Of a stretch of 64,000 nucleotides of DNA, positions 15,725 to 25,567 are shown in pieces (the stretch's first letter is position 1; each line of letters opens with the position of its first letter). This DNA is from Vineibacter terrae (GTDB taxonomy: Bacteria > Pseudomonadota > Alphaproteobacteria > Reyranellales > Reyranellaceae). The position numbers and the translations under genes were made by a program. The notes under the pieces are model-generated. The model did not search any database and had not been told where the DNA came from. It worked only from the letters and a program-made list of their open reading frames with translations. Where the stretch lies: NCBI RefSeq assembly GCF_008039615.1, contig NZ_VDUZ01000008.1:156295-220294 (forward strand), read 5' to 3'.

Positions 15725-16723
15725 ATGACACCCAATTCGCGCCATCTTGCCCATGCCCGCAACATCAGCGCCGACGACAACGGCGGTCCGGAGCCATCGC
15801 CGTACCAGCGCTTCACGCGCCTCGCATGGGCGGCATTGCGTGAGCATACCCCCGGCACCCTGCAACCCGAGGATCTCGCCAGGCTGCGCTCCCTCAATGA
15901 CCGGCTCGACCTGAGGGAGATCGACGAGATCTACCTGCCGCTGTCGCGGCTGCTGGCGCTGCATGTCGCGGCGAGCCAGGCGCTTTCCCAGGGCCGTCGC
16001 CGCTTCCTGGGCACGAGCGACGGCAGGGTGCCGTACATCATCGGCATCGCGGGGTCGGTGGCGGTCGGCAAGTCGACCACGGCGCGCGTGCTGCAGGCCC
16101 TGCTGGCACGCTGGCCGGACATGCCCAAGGTCGACCTCGTGACGACGGACGGGTTCCTGTTCCCCAAGGCGGTGCTCGAGCGCGAGCAGCTGATGGAGCG
16201 CAAGGGCTTTCCCGAAAGCTACGACATGCCGGCCCTGCGCCGCTTCCTGCACGACGTCAAGGCGGGCAAGCGCCATGTCGCGGCGCCGGTCTATTCGCAC
16301 CTCACCTACGATGTGATCCCCGGCGAGCAGGTGGTGGTCGACCGGCCCGATATCCTGATCTTCGAAGGCCTGAACGTGCTGCAGCCGGCGCGCCTGCCGC
16401 GCGACGGCAAGGCCATTCCCTTCGTCTCGGATTTCTTCGACTTCTCGATCTATGTCGATGCCGACGAGGACGTGCTGAAGCGCTGGTATATCGCGCGCTT
16501 CATGACCCTGCGCCAGACCACCTTCCGGGACCCGCGCTCACATTTCCACAAATACGCCGCGCTCGACGAGGATGAGGCCGTCGCCACCGCGACATCGATC
16601 TGGAACCGGATCAACCTGGTGAACCTGCGCGAGAACATCCTGCCCACCCGCCAGCGTGCCAACCTCATCCTGCACAAGGGACAAAGCCATCTGGTCAACG
16701 AGGTGATGCTGCGGAAGCTGTAG
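15725..16723 (+). CDS. coaA: Type I pantothenate kinase
   Basis: A 332-residue bacterial CoaA that phosphorylates pantothenate with ATP, the first and usually rate-controlling step of CoA synthesis. The P-loop [14 protein letters not shown] lies near residue 112, followed by [33 protein letters not shown], the pantothenate-site segment [12 protein letters not shown] and [10 protein letters not shown]. It is divergent from the FUSC gene. Its last 29 bases overlap the 3' end of the convergent haloalkane dehalogenase gene. CoA feedback inhibition is known for the family. Confidence 0.95.
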   Translation: MTPNSRHLAHARNISADDNGGPEPSPYQRFTRLAWAALREHTPGTLQPEDLARLRSLNDRLDLREIDEIYLPLSRLLALHVAASQALSQGRRRFLGTSDGRVPYIIGIAGSVAVGKSTTARVLQALLARWPDMPKVDLVTTDGFLFPKAVLEREQLMERKGFPESYDMPALRRFLHDVKAGKRHVAAPVYSHLTYDVIPGEQVVVDRPDILIFEGLNVLQPARLPRDGKAIPFVSDFFDFSIYVDADEDVLKRWYIARFMTLRQTTFRDPRSHFHKYAALDEDEAVATATSIWNRINLVNLRENILPTRQRANLILHKGQSHLVNEVMLRKL

Positions 16724-17621
16724 CCTGGAACGCCTTCAGCGCTGCGCTGGCGATCGCGGCGCCCCATTCCTGCACGAAGTGGCCGCCATCGGCGATCTCC
16801 ATCGGCGGCGGGCAGCCGCGGATATGCCGGCGCAGGTCGGCCATCACCGGTGGGCCCAGCACCAGGTCCTTCATGCCCACCGCCATGAAGCTTTGTCCCG
16901 ACCAGTCGGTGCGCCACCAGTCCCGTGCGCGGCGCGACAGGGCGGCGCCGTCGGCTTCGGGATGGTCGCATACCAGGTTGGGGAAGCGGCGCACGCCGGC
17001 CTTGTGGCGCGCGTCAGGAAAGGGCGCATCGTAGGCGGCGGCTTCGGCGTCGCTCAGGTGCGGACAGGCGCGCTTGAGCAGGGCGCCGACCGCCATGTCG
17101 GGTGACCGGTTGCTGAAGGCGCGCCAGGCCAGGAACGCCTCGCCCAGCGGCGCGTCGCCGGTCGCCAGCATGGTGTTCATCACCAGCAGCCGCGTGAAGC
17201 GGCCAGGCATGTCCATCGGCAGGGTCAGGCCCAGCAGGCCGCCCCAGTCCTGGCAGACCAGGCAGATATTGCGCAGGTCCAGCCGCTCGATGAAACGCAT
17301 CAGGAACGCACGATGGAAGCTGAACGTGTAGACCGCTTCGTCGCTGGGCTTGTCGGACCGGCCGAAGCCGGGAAGGTCCGGGGCCACGACCCGATGCCCA
17401 GCAGCCGAAAAGACGGGGATCATCCGCCGATAGAGGTAGGACCAGGTCGGCTGGCCGTGCAGGCACAGGAAGGTGGTGGCGGCGTCGTGCGGCCCTTCGT
17501 CCAGGTAATGCAATCGCAGCCCGGTGAAAGGATCACCAAGGTCGTCGAGGTAGTGCGGCGCGAAGGGAAAGCCGGGCAGGCCGGCGAAGCGATCGTCGGG
17601 GGTGCGCAGGGCAGCGGCCAC
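16695..17621 (-). CDS. dhlA: Haloalkane dehalogenase, DhlA-like (HLD-I)
   Basis: An alpha/beta hydrolase of 308 residues that should cleave carbon-halogen bonds hydrolytically. It shows all HLD-I hallmarks: [17 protein letters not shown], nucleophile Asp125 with halide-binding Trp126 in VCQDWGG, second halide-binding Trp166 in FLAWRAF, acid Asp252 in GMKDLVLG, and His281 in DGGHFVQE. Similarity to Xanthobacter DhlA is striking along the whole chain (for instance [17 protein letters not shown]). The start is GTG 17621 with AGGAG upstream. The gene stands alone and overlaps coaA tail to tail by 29 bp. The natural halogenated substrate is unknown. Confidence 0.88.
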   Translation of the reverse strand: MAAALRTPDDRFAGLPGFPFAPHYLDDLGDPFTGLRLHYLDEGPHDAATTFLCLHGQPTWSYLYRRMIPVFSAAGHRVVAPDLPGFGRSDKPSDEAVYTFSFHRAFLMRFIERLDLRNICLVCQDWGGLLGLTLPMDMPGRFTRLLVMNTMLATGDAPLGEAFLAWRAFSNRSPDMAVGALLKRACPHLSDAEAAAYDAPFPDARHKAGVRRFPNLVCDHPEADGAALSRRARDWWRTDWSGQSFMAVGMKDLVLGPPVMADLRRHIRGCPPPMEIADGGHFVQEWGAAIASAALKAFQATASAASPR

Positions 17622-17685
17622 GGTGGTCTCCTGGGCTATTGTCCGACTTGAAGCGAGCCCGAAAAGCCTTACAAGTCAACTCGTT

Positions 17686-17874
17686 ATGACTGACGAGCAG
17701 GACAGGCCCAAAGCCGGCGGCGGCCGCGCCGCCGAGCGGGCCGAACGCGAGCGCCGGCTGGCCCAGGCGCTGCGCGACAATCTGCGCCGGCGCAAGGCGC
17801 AGACGCGCGCCAAGGCTGACGACAACGGGCCAGGCGGCCAGGCCAAGCCGGACGATCCCCAGCGAAGCGGTTGA
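17686..17874 (+). CDS. Small basic protein, conserved next to dcd/murA
   Basis: A 62-residue, highly charged protein with the core [18 protein letters not shown], rich in Arg, Lys and Ala and likely a single long helix. Similar small proteins ending in the [15 protein letters not shown] motif are common in alphaproteobacteria, often near murA. No function is known. It is the first gene of the long plus-strand housekeeping block and is divergent from the dehalogenase gene across 64 bp. Confidence 0.65.
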   Translation: MTDEQDRPKAGGGRAAERAERERRLAQALRDNLRRRKAQTRAKADDNGPGGQAKPDDPQRSG

Positions 17875-17947
17875 GCCCTCGGGGACGCGGCGCTACAACC
17901 GCAAACGCGCCGCGGTCCCCTCCGGCGGCGCCAACAGGGGTGGTGGC

Positions 17948-18502
17948 ATGGCGATCATGTCGGATCGCTGGATCCGCAAGATGGCGCTCGAGCACGGCAT
18001 GATCGAGCCCTATGTGGATGGCCAGAAGCGCGATGGCGTCATTTCCTACGGGGTCTCCTCCTACGGCTATGACGCGCGCGTGGGCGACCAGTTCAAGATA
18101 TTCACGAATGTCGACAGCGCCGTGGTCGACCCCAAGGAGTTCAGCGCCAACAGCTTCGTCGATCGCCAGACCGACGTCTGCATCATCCCACCCAACAGCT
18201 TCGCGTTGGCCAGCACGGTCGAATATTTCCGCATCCCGCGCGACGTGCTGGTGATCTGCGTCGGCAAGTCGACCTACGCCCGCTGCGGCATCATCGTGAA
18301 TGTGACGCCCCTGGAGCCTGAGTGGGAAGGCCACGTGACGCTGGAGTTCTCCAACACCACGCCGTTGCCGGCCAAGATCTACGCCAACGAAGGCGCCTGC
18401 CAGTTCCTGTTCCTGCAGGGGGACCAGCCCTGCGAGACGTCGTATCGGGACAAGGCGGGCAAGTACCAGGGGCAGCGCGGCGTGACGCTGCCGCGGATCT
18501 GA
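17948..18502 (+). CDS. dcd: dCTP deaminase
   Basis: A 184-residue enzyme that converts dCTP to dUTP for thymidylate synthesis; the family is homotrimeric. Motifs are [34 protein letters not shown] and [14 protein letters not shown], where Glu133 is the catalytic residue. A second in-frame ATG three codons in is possible. It is followed 12 bp later by murA on the same strand. Normal family length, no insertion or missing motif. Confidence 0.95.
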   Translation: MAIMSDRWIRKMALEHGMIEPYVDGQKRDGVISYGVSSYGYDARVGDQFKIFTNVDSAVVDPKEFSANSFVDRQTDVCIIPPNSFALASTVEYFRIPRDVLVICVGKSTYARCGIIVNVTPLEPEWEGHVTLEFSNTTPLPAKIYANEGACQFLFLQGDQPCETSYRDKAGKYQGQRGVTLPRI

Positions 18503-18514
18503 AGGGCACGGGTA

Positions 18515-19798
18515 ATGGATCGTATTCGCGTACGCGGAGGCGTCTCGCTGCAGGGCGCCATCCAGATTTCCGGATCGAAGAACGCGTCGCTGCCGCTGAT
18601 GGCCGCGGCGCTGCTGACCGATCAGCCGCTCGTCCTGCACAACGTGCCGCGGCTGGCCGATATCGGCACCATGATCGCTCTGCTGCAGCAGCATGGCGTC
18701 GAGGTCGAAGCGGCGCCGGGCGAGAACGGTCATCGCCATGGCAAGACGCTGACCCTGAACGCGGCGAAGATCACGTCGACCACCGCGCCCTACGACATCG
18801 TGCGCAAGATGCGCGCCTCGGTGCTGGTGCTGGGGCCCTTGGTGGCACGCTGCGGCCAGGCACGAGTGTCGTTGCCCGGCGGCTGCGCCATCGGCACCCG
18901 TCCGGTCGACCTGCACATCGCCGGCCTGCAGGCGCTGGGCGCCACGATCGAGCTCGACGGCGGCTACATGGTGGCGACGGCGCCGCACGGGCTGCGCGGC
19001 GCGAAGTATGTCTTCCCCAAGGTCTCGGTGGGCGCCACCGAGAACCTGATGATGGCCGCCTCAATCGCCCGCGGCACCACCATCCTGGACAATGCCGCGC
19101 GCGAGCCCGAGATCACCGATCTGGCGCACTGCCTGATCGCCATGGGCGCCCGGATCCAGGGCGTGGGCACCGAGACGCTGCGGATCGACGGCGTCGAGCG
19201 CCTGCGCGCGGCCACGCACGCGGTCATCCCCGACCGGATCGAGACCGGCACCTTCGCCATGGCCGTGGCGATGACCGCGGGCGACGTCGAGCTGGTGGGC
19301 GGCCGCATCGACCTGCTCGAGTCGGCGATCGACACGCTGCGCGGCGCCGGGGTGGAATGCACGCCGACCAACGCGGGCTTCCGGGTGTCGCGCCGCAACG
19401 GCGCGCTGCACGGGGTCGACGTGATGACCGAACCCTATCCGGGCTTCCCCACCGACCTGCAGGCGCAGATGATGGCGCTGATGTGCCGGGCGGAGGGGGC
19501 CGCCATGATCACCGAGACGATCTTCGAGAATCGCTTCATGCACGTGCCGGAACTGATGCGCATGGGCGCCAACATCAACATCCATGGCGCCTCGGCGATG
19601 GTGCGCGGCGTGCGGGAGCTGCGCGGAGCCGAGGTGATGGCCACGGACCTGCGCGCTTCGGTGTCGCTGGCCATTGCTGCCCTGGCGGCCAAGGGCGACA
19701 CCACGCTGCATCGTGTCTACCACCTCGACCGCGGCTACGAGCGCCTCGAGGAGAAGCTCGCGGCCTGCGGCGCCGATATCGAACGGGTCAAGGGTTGA
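18515..19798 (+). CDS. murA: UDP-N-acetylglucosamine 1-carboxyvinyltransferase
   Basis: First committed enzyme of peptidoglycan synthesis, transferring enolpyruvate from PEP to UDP-GlcNAc in the cytoplasm. The 427-residue chain has the substrate-binding Lys22-Asn23 in [12 protein letters not shown] and the catalytic loop with Cys124 in [11 protein letters not shown]. Because this Cys is present rather than Asp, fosfomycin sensitivity is expected from family knowledge. Further motifs are ENLMMAA and [16 protein letters not shown]. The DUF2948 gene begins 8 bp downstream. Confidence 0.97.
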   Translation: MDRIRVRGGVSLQGAIQISGSKNASLPLMAAALLTDQPLVLHNVPRLADIGTMIALLQQHGVEVEAAPGENGHRHGKTLTLNAAKITSTTAPYDIVRKMRASVLVLGPLVARCGQARVSLPGGCAIGTRPVDLHIAGLQALGATIELDGGYMVATAPHGLRGAKYVFPKVSVGATENLMMAASIARGTTILDNAAREPEITDLAHCLIAMGARIQGVGTETLRIDGVERLRAATHAVIPDRIETGTFAMAVAMTAGDVELVGGRIDLLESAIDTLRGAGVECTPTNAGFRVSRRNGALHGVDVMTEPYPGFPTDLQAQMMALMCRAEGAAMITETIFENRFMHVPELMRMGANINIHGASAMVRGVRELRGAEVMATDLRASVSLAIAALAAKGDTTLHRVYHLDRGYERLEEKLAACGADIERVKG

Positions 19799-19806
19799 GG
19801 CGGGCC

Positions 19807-20262
19807 ATGACCGGCAAGCTCCGGCTGCGCGCCTTCGATGCCGACGACCTGCAGGTGATCTCCGCCGCCATGCAGGACGCTCTGGTCGCGATCAAGGATA
19901 TCGGCTGGTTCGCCGACGAGAAGCGGCTGGTGCTGGTCGCCAACCGCTTCCGCTGGGAAGTGCCGGCCGATGCCGACGGCGCCTGGTCGCGGACCCACAG
20001 CGCCCTGGTCTTCCACGAGCTGGGCGGGGTGCGGCATGTGGACATGCCGCTGGGCGAGCCCGATCGCATCCTGGAGCTGCTGTCGGTGGGGGTCGAGGCC
20101 GTCGAGCCGGAAAAAACCACCGTGCTGCTGCGCTTCGCCGCCCACCGCACGATCCGGCTGGAGGCGCCTAAGCTATTGTGCCACCTGGAGGATCTGGGCG
20201 AGCCTTGGCCCACGAGGTGGCGCCCGGAACACCCCGGCGCCGAGGTCGACGCCGCCCGCTGA
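19807..20262 (+). CDS. DUF2948 family protein
   Basis: A 151-residue cytoplasmic protein of unknown function, recognised by [28 protein letters not shown] and the C-terminal [20 protein letters not shown]2948 proteins are found in alphaproteobacteria and usually sit between murA and the his genes, exactly as here. A much longer frame through murA is only a shadow. No catalytic residue pattern is evident. Confidence 0.85.
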   Translation: MTGKLRLRAFDADDLQVISAAMQDALVAIKDIGWFADEKRLVLVANRFRWEVPADADGAWSRTHSALVFHELGGVRHVDMPLGEPDRILELLSVGVEAVEPEKTTVLLRFAAHRTIRLEAPKLLCHLEDLGEPWPTRWRPEHPGAEVDAAR

Positions 20263-20316
20263 GTATGGTAGGCGACCGGCCCATCCTGCCGGAGCCGGTC
20301 TCCCGGAGTGTGCGAC

Positions 20317-21033
20317 GTGAACGACGTGGTGGGGGGCCGTGGCGCCCCGATGGCTGAAAGCGCGAGCGACAAGCTGATCCTGGCCCTGCCCAAGGGCCGG
20401 ATCCTGGCCGAATCCGCGCCGGTGCTGCATGCCGCCGGGATCGACCCGGAACCGTCGTTCCACGACGAGGATTCCCGCGCGCTGCGCTTCACGACCAACC
20501 GGCCGGATATCGACATCATCCGGGTGCGTTCCTTCGACGTCGCGACGTTCGTCGCCTTCGGCGCGGCGCATCTGGGCATCTGCGGCAGCGACGTGCTGAT
20601 GGAGTTCGACTTCACCGAGATCTACGCCCCGGTCGATCTCGGCATCGGCCGCTGCCGGCTGTCTGTGGCCGAGCCGGCCGATCTGGCGGCAAGCGACGAC
20701 CCGTCGCGCTGGAGCCATATCCGCATCGCCACGAAGTACCCCGAGCTGACCAAGCGGCACTTCGCAGCCCGCGGTGTGCAGGCCGAGTGCATCAAGCTCA
20801 ACGGCGCCATGGAGCTGGCCCCGACCCTGGGACTCTGCCACCGAATCGTCGACCTGGTCTCCAGCGGCCGAACGCTCAAGGAGAACGGCCTGAAGGAGAT
20901 CGAGCGCATCGCCGAAGTCTCGTCGCGCTTCATCGTCAACCGGGCGGCGCTCAAGACGCGGCCGGAGGCCATCGGCGCCTGGATCGAGCGCTTCCGCGCC
21001 GCCGCCCATGGCGCCGTCGCCGATGCGGCCTGA
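20317..21033 (+). CDS. hisG: ATP phosphoribosyltransferase, short (HisZ-dependent) form
   Basis: First enzyme of histidine synthesis, joining ATP and PRPP. Motifs are [13 protein letters not shown], the [27 protein letters not shown] region and the PRPP loop [19 protein letters not shown] near the C-terminal third. At about 238 residues it lacks the C-terminal regulatory domain of long HisG, so it should require the HisZ subunit, which is not in this window. GTG 20317 is preferred (GGAG 8 bases upstream); ATG 20350 is an alternative. hisD follows after 14 bp. Confidence 0.93.
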   Translation: MNDVVGGRGAPMAESASDKLILALPKGRILAESAPVLHAAGIDPEPSFHDEDSRALRFTTNRPDIDIIRVRSFDVATFVAFGAAHLGICGSDVLMEFDFTEIYAPVDLGIGRCRLSVAEPADLAASDDPSRWSHIRIATKYPELTKRHFAARGVQAECIKLNGAMELAPTLGLCHRIVDLVSSGRTLKENGLKEIERIAEVSSRFIVNRAALKTRPEAIGAWIERFRAAAHGAVADAA

Positions 21034-21047
21034 GGCGGAGCGCGACC

Positions 21048-22367
21048 ATGTCTGTCGACTCTGACGGGCCTCTGCGGCTCGATGCCCGTGCGCCGGACTT
21101 CGAGACGGCGTTCGCCGCCTTCCTGGCGCGCGATCGCGACAGCGGCGCCGATGTCGATGCCGTGGCGCGCGATATCGTGGCCGACGTACGCCGGCGCGGC
21201 GATGCCGCTGTCATCGAATATACCACGCGCTTCGATCGCATCGCGGTGACACCCGGCACCCTGCGCCTGAGCGCTGCCGAGATCGATGCGGCGGCATCGG
21301 CGGCGGCGCCCGAGGCGCGTGCCGCGATCGAGTTCGCAGCTTCCCGCATCGAGGCCTATCACCGGCGGCTGCTGCCCACCGACCTCGACTTCGTGGACGC
21401 GCAGGGCGTGCGCCTGGGCGCGCGCTTCACGGCCCTGGACGCCGTCGGCCTCTACGTGCCCGGCGGCAAGGCGGCATATCCGTCATCGTTGCTGATGAAT
21501 GCTATTCCCGCCAAGGTTGCCGGCGTGCGCCGCATCGCCATGGTCATGCCCACGCCGGGCGGGGCGCTCGATCCCCTGGTGATGTGCGCGGCGCGCGTCG
21601 CCGGCATCGACGAGATCTACCGTATCGGCGGGGCGCAGGCGGTGGCGGCGCTGGCCTATGGCACAGCCACGATCGCGCCGGTCGACAAGATCGTCGGCCC
21701 GGGCAATGCCTATGTCGCCGCCGCCAAGCGGCTGGTGTTCGGCAAGGTGGGCATCGACCTGATCGCCGGCCCGTCGGAGATCCTGGTGGTTGCCGATGCT
21801 GCCAACGACCCGTCCTGGATCGCCGCCGACCTGCTGTCGCAGGCCGAGCATGATGAGGCCGCGCAGTCGATCCTGATCTGCGACGATGCCGCGTTTGCCG
21901 ATGCCGTCTGCCGCGCGGTGACGGGGGAGCTGAAGCGGCTCGATACGGCGGAACGGGCTGCCAAAAGCTGGCAAGGCAACGGCGCGGTGATCCTGGTGCC
22001 GTCGCTGCTCGACGCTGCGCCCATCATCGACCGCATCGCCGCCGAGCACGTCGAGCTGTGCCTGGAGCCAGGGCCCGCCGAGACGCTCATGCGCCGTATC
22101 CGCCATGCCGGCGCGATCTTCCTCGGCCGCCATACGCCGGAGGCGGTGGGCGACTACGTCGCCGGCACCAACCACGTGCTGCCGACATCGCGTACGGCGC
22201 GCTTCTCCTCGGGACTGGGTGTAGCCGATTTCCTGAAGCGCACATCCATCGTGTCCTGCGATGCCGAAGCGCTGGCCCGGATCGGTCCGGCCGCCGTGAC
22301 CCTGGCGGCGGCCGAGGGCCTGCCGGCGCATGGCCGCTCCGTCTCCATCCGGACGAACCGGGCATGA
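21048..22367 (+). CDS. hisD: Histidinol dehydrogenase
   Basis: A 439-residue zinc enzyme that performs the last two steps of histidine synthesis, oxidising histidinol to histidine with two NAD. Recognised by AVGLYVPGGKAAYPSSLLMNAIP, VDKIVGPGNAYVAAAKRLVFG, the IDLIAGPSEILVVAD signature, LSQAEHDEAAQSILI with metal-binding and catalytic residues, and the C-terminal TSIVSCDAEAL. It directly follows hisG in the same unit, with AGGCGGAG before the start. Full length. Confidence 0.96.
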   Translation: MSVDSDGPLRLDARAPDFETAFAAFLARDRDSGADVDAVARDIVADVRRRGDAAVIEYTTRFDRIAVTPGTLRLSAAEIDAAASAAAPEARAAIEFAASRIEAYHRRLLPTDLDFVDAQGVRLGARFTALDAVGLYVPGGKAAYPSSLLMNAIPAKVAGVRRIAMVMPTPGGALDPLVMCAARVAGIDEIYRIGGAQAVAALAYGTATIAPVDKIVGPGNAYVAAAKRLVFGKVGIDLIAGPSEILVVADAANDPSWIAADLLSQAEHDEAAQSILICDDAAFADAVCRAVTGELKRLDTAERAAKSWQGNGAVILVPSLLDAAPIIDRIAAEHVELCLEPGPAETLMRRIRHAGAIFLGRHTPEAVGDYVAGTNHVLPTSRTARFSSGLGVADFLKRTSIVSCDAEALARIGPAAVTLAAAEGLPAHGRSVSIRTNRA

Positions 22368-22427
22368 TGCTCATGTCAGGAACGCGTGCCGCACATGCCG
22401 GACCCGTGCGGGAGGATTGCTAGCACC

Positions 22428-22904
22428 ATGTCGGCCGCACGCCAGGACCGGGTCATCGACATCGTGCTCGACGAGGACACGATGGCGGCGCGGTCGGCGG
22501 AAGCCGAGCACGAGCGTCAGGTGGCGATCTTCGACCTGCTGGAGGAGAACAGCTTCACGCTGGCCGGGCTCGATGGTCCGTACCGCCTGCATCTCGCCAT
22601 CCACGAAAGCCGGCTGGTGTTCGACGTCCGCCACGAAAGCGGCCGCAAGCTGCGCGACATCGTGTTGTCGTTGACCCCGTTTCGCAAGGTCGTGAAGGAC
22701 TATTTCATGATCTGCGAAAGCTACTATGCGGCGATCAAAAAGCTCAGCCCGTCGCAGATCGAGGCCTTGGACATGGGCCGCCGGGGCTTGCACAACGAGG
22801 GCTCCGAAGTGCTGCGCGAGCGCCTGGCCGGCAAGATCGACGTCGATTTCGACACGTCGCGGCGGCTGTTCACGCTGATCTGTGCCTTGCTCGCCCGGGC
22901 TTGA
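22428..22904 (+). CDS. UPF0262 family protein
   Basis: A 158-residue conserved alphaproteobacterial protein of unknown function. Recognised from [31 protein letters not shown] and [25 protein letters not shown] at 22411-22416 precedes ATG 22428, so an in-frame start at 22386 is not needed. Its place between hisD and a low-molecular-weight phosphatase is the conserved position. The phosphatase gene begins 10 bp later, which suggests cotranscription and perhaps a joint role (inference). Confidence 0.88.
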   Translation: MSAARQDRVIDIVLDEDTMAARSAEAEHERQVAIFDLLEENSFTLAGLDGPYRLHLAIHESRLVFDVRHESGRKLRDIVLSLTPFRKVVKDYFMICESYYAAIKKLSPSQIEALDMGRRGLHNEGSEVLRERLAGKIDVDFDTSRRLFTLICALLARA

Positions 22905-22914
22905 CGGGCTCCCG

Positions 22915-23358
22915 ATGAGCGAACTGCCCTCCAGCGTGCTCTTCGCCTGCACGTTGAACTCGGTGCGCTCGCCCATGGCCGAGGCCCTGGCCAAGCGCTA
23001 CTACGGCAGGCGCGCGTATTTCGATTCGGCGGGCGTGCGCGCCGGCGATCTCGATGGCTTCACCGTGTCGGTGCTGGATGAGGTCGGGGTCGACATTCAT
23101 CGCCATACCGTGAAGACGCTGGACGAGATCGATCCTTCGGAGTTCGAGCTGATCATCACGCTCTCGCCCGAAGCGCATCATGCGGCGCTGGAGCTGACGC
23201 GCGATGCGGCCACGCAGGTGGAGTACTGGCCGACGCCCGATCCGAGCGTCATCGAGGACGACCGCATGCGGCGGCTGGAGGCCTATCGGCAGGTGCGGGA
23301 CATGCTGGGGCGGCGCATGCGGCAGCGCTTCGGCGCCAGCGGCGCGGTCGAGGTTTGA
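22915..23358 (+). CDS. Low-molecular-weight protein-tyrosine phosphatase-like protein
   Basis: A 147-residue LMW-PTP/arsenate-reductase fold protein. The P-loop CTLNSVRS matches CX5R with the usual Ser/Thr after Arg, and an acidic late motif (DPSVIEDD) is in the general-acid position. Its substrate could be a phosphotyrosine or another phosphate ester; arsenate reduction is less likely because the extra cysteines are absent. It follows the UPF0262 gene. In many relatives infA comes next, but here only 70 bp separate it from maf. Confidence 0.82.
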   Translation: MSELPSSVLFACTLNSVRSPMAEALAKRYYGRRAYFDSAGVRAGDLDGFTVSVLDEVGVDIHRHTVKTLDEIDPSEFELIITLSPEAHHAALELTRDAATQVEYWPTPDPSVIEDDRMRRLEAYRQVRDMLGRRMRQRFGASGAVEV

Positions 23359-23428
23359 TGCCGCGGCGTTGGTCCTGCCGCCTTGACTTCACCCCGCCCG
23401 GACGCCATCAAGTGGCGCCGCCGCCGGC

Positions 23429-24061
23429 ATGGCCGGCGGCTCCATCGATGTCCCAGCGCCAATCGTGCCGACCTTGACCGCCTATCCGCTCGTGCTGGCA
23501 TCGGCCTCGCCGCGGCGCCTCGAATTGTTGCGCCAGATCGGTGTGACGCCGCATGCCGTCGATGCGGCCGACCTGGACGAAGCGCCCTGGCGCGCGGAGC
23601 TGCCGGCGGCCCATGCTCAGCGCCTGGCCATGGCCAAGGCGCAAGCCGTGGCTGTGCGGCACCCCGGTTGCATCATGCTCGGTGCCGACACCGTGGTCGC
23701 CTGCGGCCGGCGTATCCTGCCCAAGGCCGAGACCGAGGCTCAGGCGCGGCAGTGCCTGGCGCTGTTGTCGGGCCGGCGGCACCGCGTGCTGGGCGGTGTC
23801 TGCGTGATGGGGCCGGGGAACGTGCAGCGCCGGGCGCTGGTGACGAGCGCCGTGCGCTTCAAACGCTTGAGCGCCACCGAGATCAATGCCTACATCGCCA
23901 GTGGCGAGTGGCACGGCAAGGCCGGCGGCTATGCCATCCAGGGGCGGGCCGCAGCGTTCGTGGCGTTCATGTCCGGGTCGTACAGCAATGTCGTGGGCCT
24001 GCCGCTGCACGAGACCGTCAACCTGCTGAGGGGCGCCGGATGGTGGCGCGACACGGCATGA
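23429..24061 (+). CDS. maf: Maf-family nucleoside triphosphate pyrophosphatase
   Basis: House-cleaning pyrophosphatase that hydrolyses modified or canonical NTPs to NMP and PPi. Motifs are LASASPRRLELLRQIG at the N-terminus, MLGADTVVACGRRILPK (metal-binding Asp) and WHGKAGGYAIQGRAAAFV. A GTG at 23465 is a possible later start that would remove 12 non-conserved residues; neither has a strong Shine-Dalgarno sequence. The RNase E/G gene follows after about 50 bp. Whether it prefers dTTP/UTP or m7GTP is not clear. Confidence 0.9.
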   Translation: MAGGSIDVPAPIVPTLTAYPLVLASASPRRLELLRQIGVTPHAVDAADLDEAPWRAELPAAHAQRLAMAKAQAVAVRHPGCIMLGADTVVACGRRILPKAETEAQARQCLALLSGRRHRVLGGVCVMGPGNVQRRALVTSAVRFKRLSATEINAYIASGEWHGKAGGYAIQGRAAAFVAFMSGSYSNVVGLPLHETVNLLRGAGWWRDTA

Positions 24062-24113
24062 CGAGATACCACCGCGCGGCCGCGGCGGCCCGGTTGGCGC
24101 CGGGGCGCCAGCC

Positions 24114-25343
24114 ATGAGCAGCATCGACCGCCTCGTCTGTCATGAGACGCCCGGCGCGACGCTGCTGGCGTCGCTGTCGGGCGGGCGGCTGGTGGAGGTG
24201 GCGGTCGCCACCAGGGACCATGCCGATCTGACGGGCGCGGTGATCCTGGGCCGTATCGAGCGCTTCGTGCCCGAGCTGGACGCTGCCTTCGTGGATATCG
24301 GGGCGGCTCGCGCCGGCTTCCTGCGGCGCACCGACATGATGGGCTTCGACGGCGAGCGTCCGCCGGCGGGCCTGCCGATCCTGGTGCAGGTCACGCGCGA
24401 TGCGCTGGAGGACAAGGGCGCGCGGCTGACGATGAATCTCGGCCTGGTCGGACGCTATCTGGTGTTCCACCCGCATGGCGAGGGCACCCAGTTGTCGCGC
24501 CGGGTGCCTGACAGCGCTGCGCGCGACCGGTTGCTGCAGGCGATGGGAGATATCGGTGCCGATGAAGGTGGCTGGGTAGTGCGCACCGCCGCCGCCGGCG
24601 CGCCGCGCGAAGCCGTCGTGAACGAAGGCCAGGGATTGCTGGTTCGCTGGGACGGCCTGCGCACGCGCGCGCTCGCACAACGTCCGCCGGTCGTGCTCGT
24701 GTCGGAGCCGCACCCGTTGCTGCGGGCCGTGCGCGACCGCGGCGGCACCCTGGCCGAGATCGTGCTGGATGACCGGGCGCTGGCGCTGCAGGCGCGCCGC
24801 ACGCTCGATTCGTTCGACGATCGCGGTGAGCTGCGGCTGGTGATCGGCAATGGCGATGTGCTGGATACGCACGACGTCGCCGGCCAGATCGAGGCCGCGC
24901 TGCAGCCGCGGATGGTGCTGCGATCGGGGGTCGAGATCCTGTTCGAGCCCGGCCGCACGCTGTGCGCCATAGACGTCGACAGCGGTTCGGCCGGGATGCG
25001 GCAGGGACAAGGGCCGCGCACCGCGCTCGAGGTCAACCTCGACGCCGCCGAAGAGATCGCGCGGCAATTGCGCTTGCGCAATATCGGCGGCATCGTGATT
25101 GTCGATTTCATCGACATGCGGGCGCAGGGCGACCGGGCCCGGGTGCAGGCGGTGCTGGCCGAACGCGTGGCCGACGATCCGGTGCCGACGCAAGTCGTCG
25201 GGATGACGCGGCTGGGCCTGATGGAGATCACGCGGGCGCGCCGCGGCCCGAGCCTGGCGCAGGCGCTCGATGCGTTCGAGCGTGCCAACGCGGCGGGCGT
25301 GGCCGGACCCGCCGACCGCGGCAACACGGCAGAAGAGTCATGA
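24114..25343 (+). CDS. Ribonuclease E/G family protein (short form)
   Basis: Endoribonuclease of the RNase E/G family, 409 residues. The N-terminal S1-like region (GAVILGRIERFVPELDAAFVDIG) is followed by the DNase I-like catalytic part with the magnesium-binding aspartates: Asp287 in CAIDVDSG and Asp331 in IVDFIDM. The Zn-link cysteine pair and the long C-terminal scaffold of RNase E are absent, so it is shorter than E. coli RNase G. Placement before yacG is conserved in alphaproteobacteria. It probably processes rRNA or mRNA 5' ends. The stop codon overlaps the yacG start. Confidence 0.88.
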   Translation: MSSIDRLVCHETPGATLLASLSGGRLVEVAVATRDHADLTGAVILGRIERFVPELDAAFVDIGAARAGFLRRTDMMGFDGERPPAGLPILVQVTRDALEDKGARLTMNLGLVGRYLVFHPHGEGTQLSRRVPDSAARDRLLQAMGDIGADEGGWVVRTAAAGAPREAVVNEGQGLLVRWDGLRTRALAQRPPVVLVSEPHPLLRAVRDRGGTLAEIVLDDRALALQARRTLDSFDDRGELRLVIGNGDVLDTHDVAGQIEAALQPRMVLRSGVEILFEPGRTLCAIDVDSGSAGMRQGQGPRTALEVNLDAAEEIARQLRLRNIGGIVIVDFIDMRAQGDRARVQAVLAERVADDPVPTQVVGMTRLGLMEITRARRGPSLAQALDAFERANAAGVAGPADRGNTAEES

Positions 25344-25534
25344 GCGACCGACCGTCGCTGCGCATCGTCAGACGTCAGGCGAAATGCCCGATTTGCGGCA
25401 AGCCTGTCGAGGCGGCGCATCGCCCGTTCTGCTCGAAGCGTTGCGCCGACATCGATCTTGGCCGCTGGCTGAACGAGAGCTATCGCGTGCCTGCCCATGA
25501 GCGGCCGGCTGACGACGGCGACGACGAGGACTGA
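25340..25534 (+). CDS. yacG: DNA gyrase inhibitor YacG
   Basis: A 64-residue zinc protein. Four cysteines (Cys16, Cys19, Cys31, Cys35) form the C-X2-C...C-X3-C site in KCPICGKPVEA and FCSKRCADIDLGRWLNE. In E. coli YacG binds GyrB and blocks DNA binding by gyrase. Its ATG overlaps the preceding stop (ATGA), so translation is coupled to the RNase gene. It has the usual acidic tail (DDGDDED) and ends the long housekeeping transcript. Confidence 0.95.
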   Translation: MSDRPSLRIVRRQAKCPICGKPVEAAHRPFCSKRCADIDLGRWLNESYRVPAHERPADDGDDED

Positions 25535-25567
25535 CCGCACGCGCCGTCGGTCTTGCTCGGCCCATCC

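Noticed and set aside
18322..19806. Long open frame through dcd and murA joined to DUF2948
   Set aside because: It is a shadow frame within dcd/murA. The real DUF2948 gene starts at ATG 19807, 8 bp after the murA stop.
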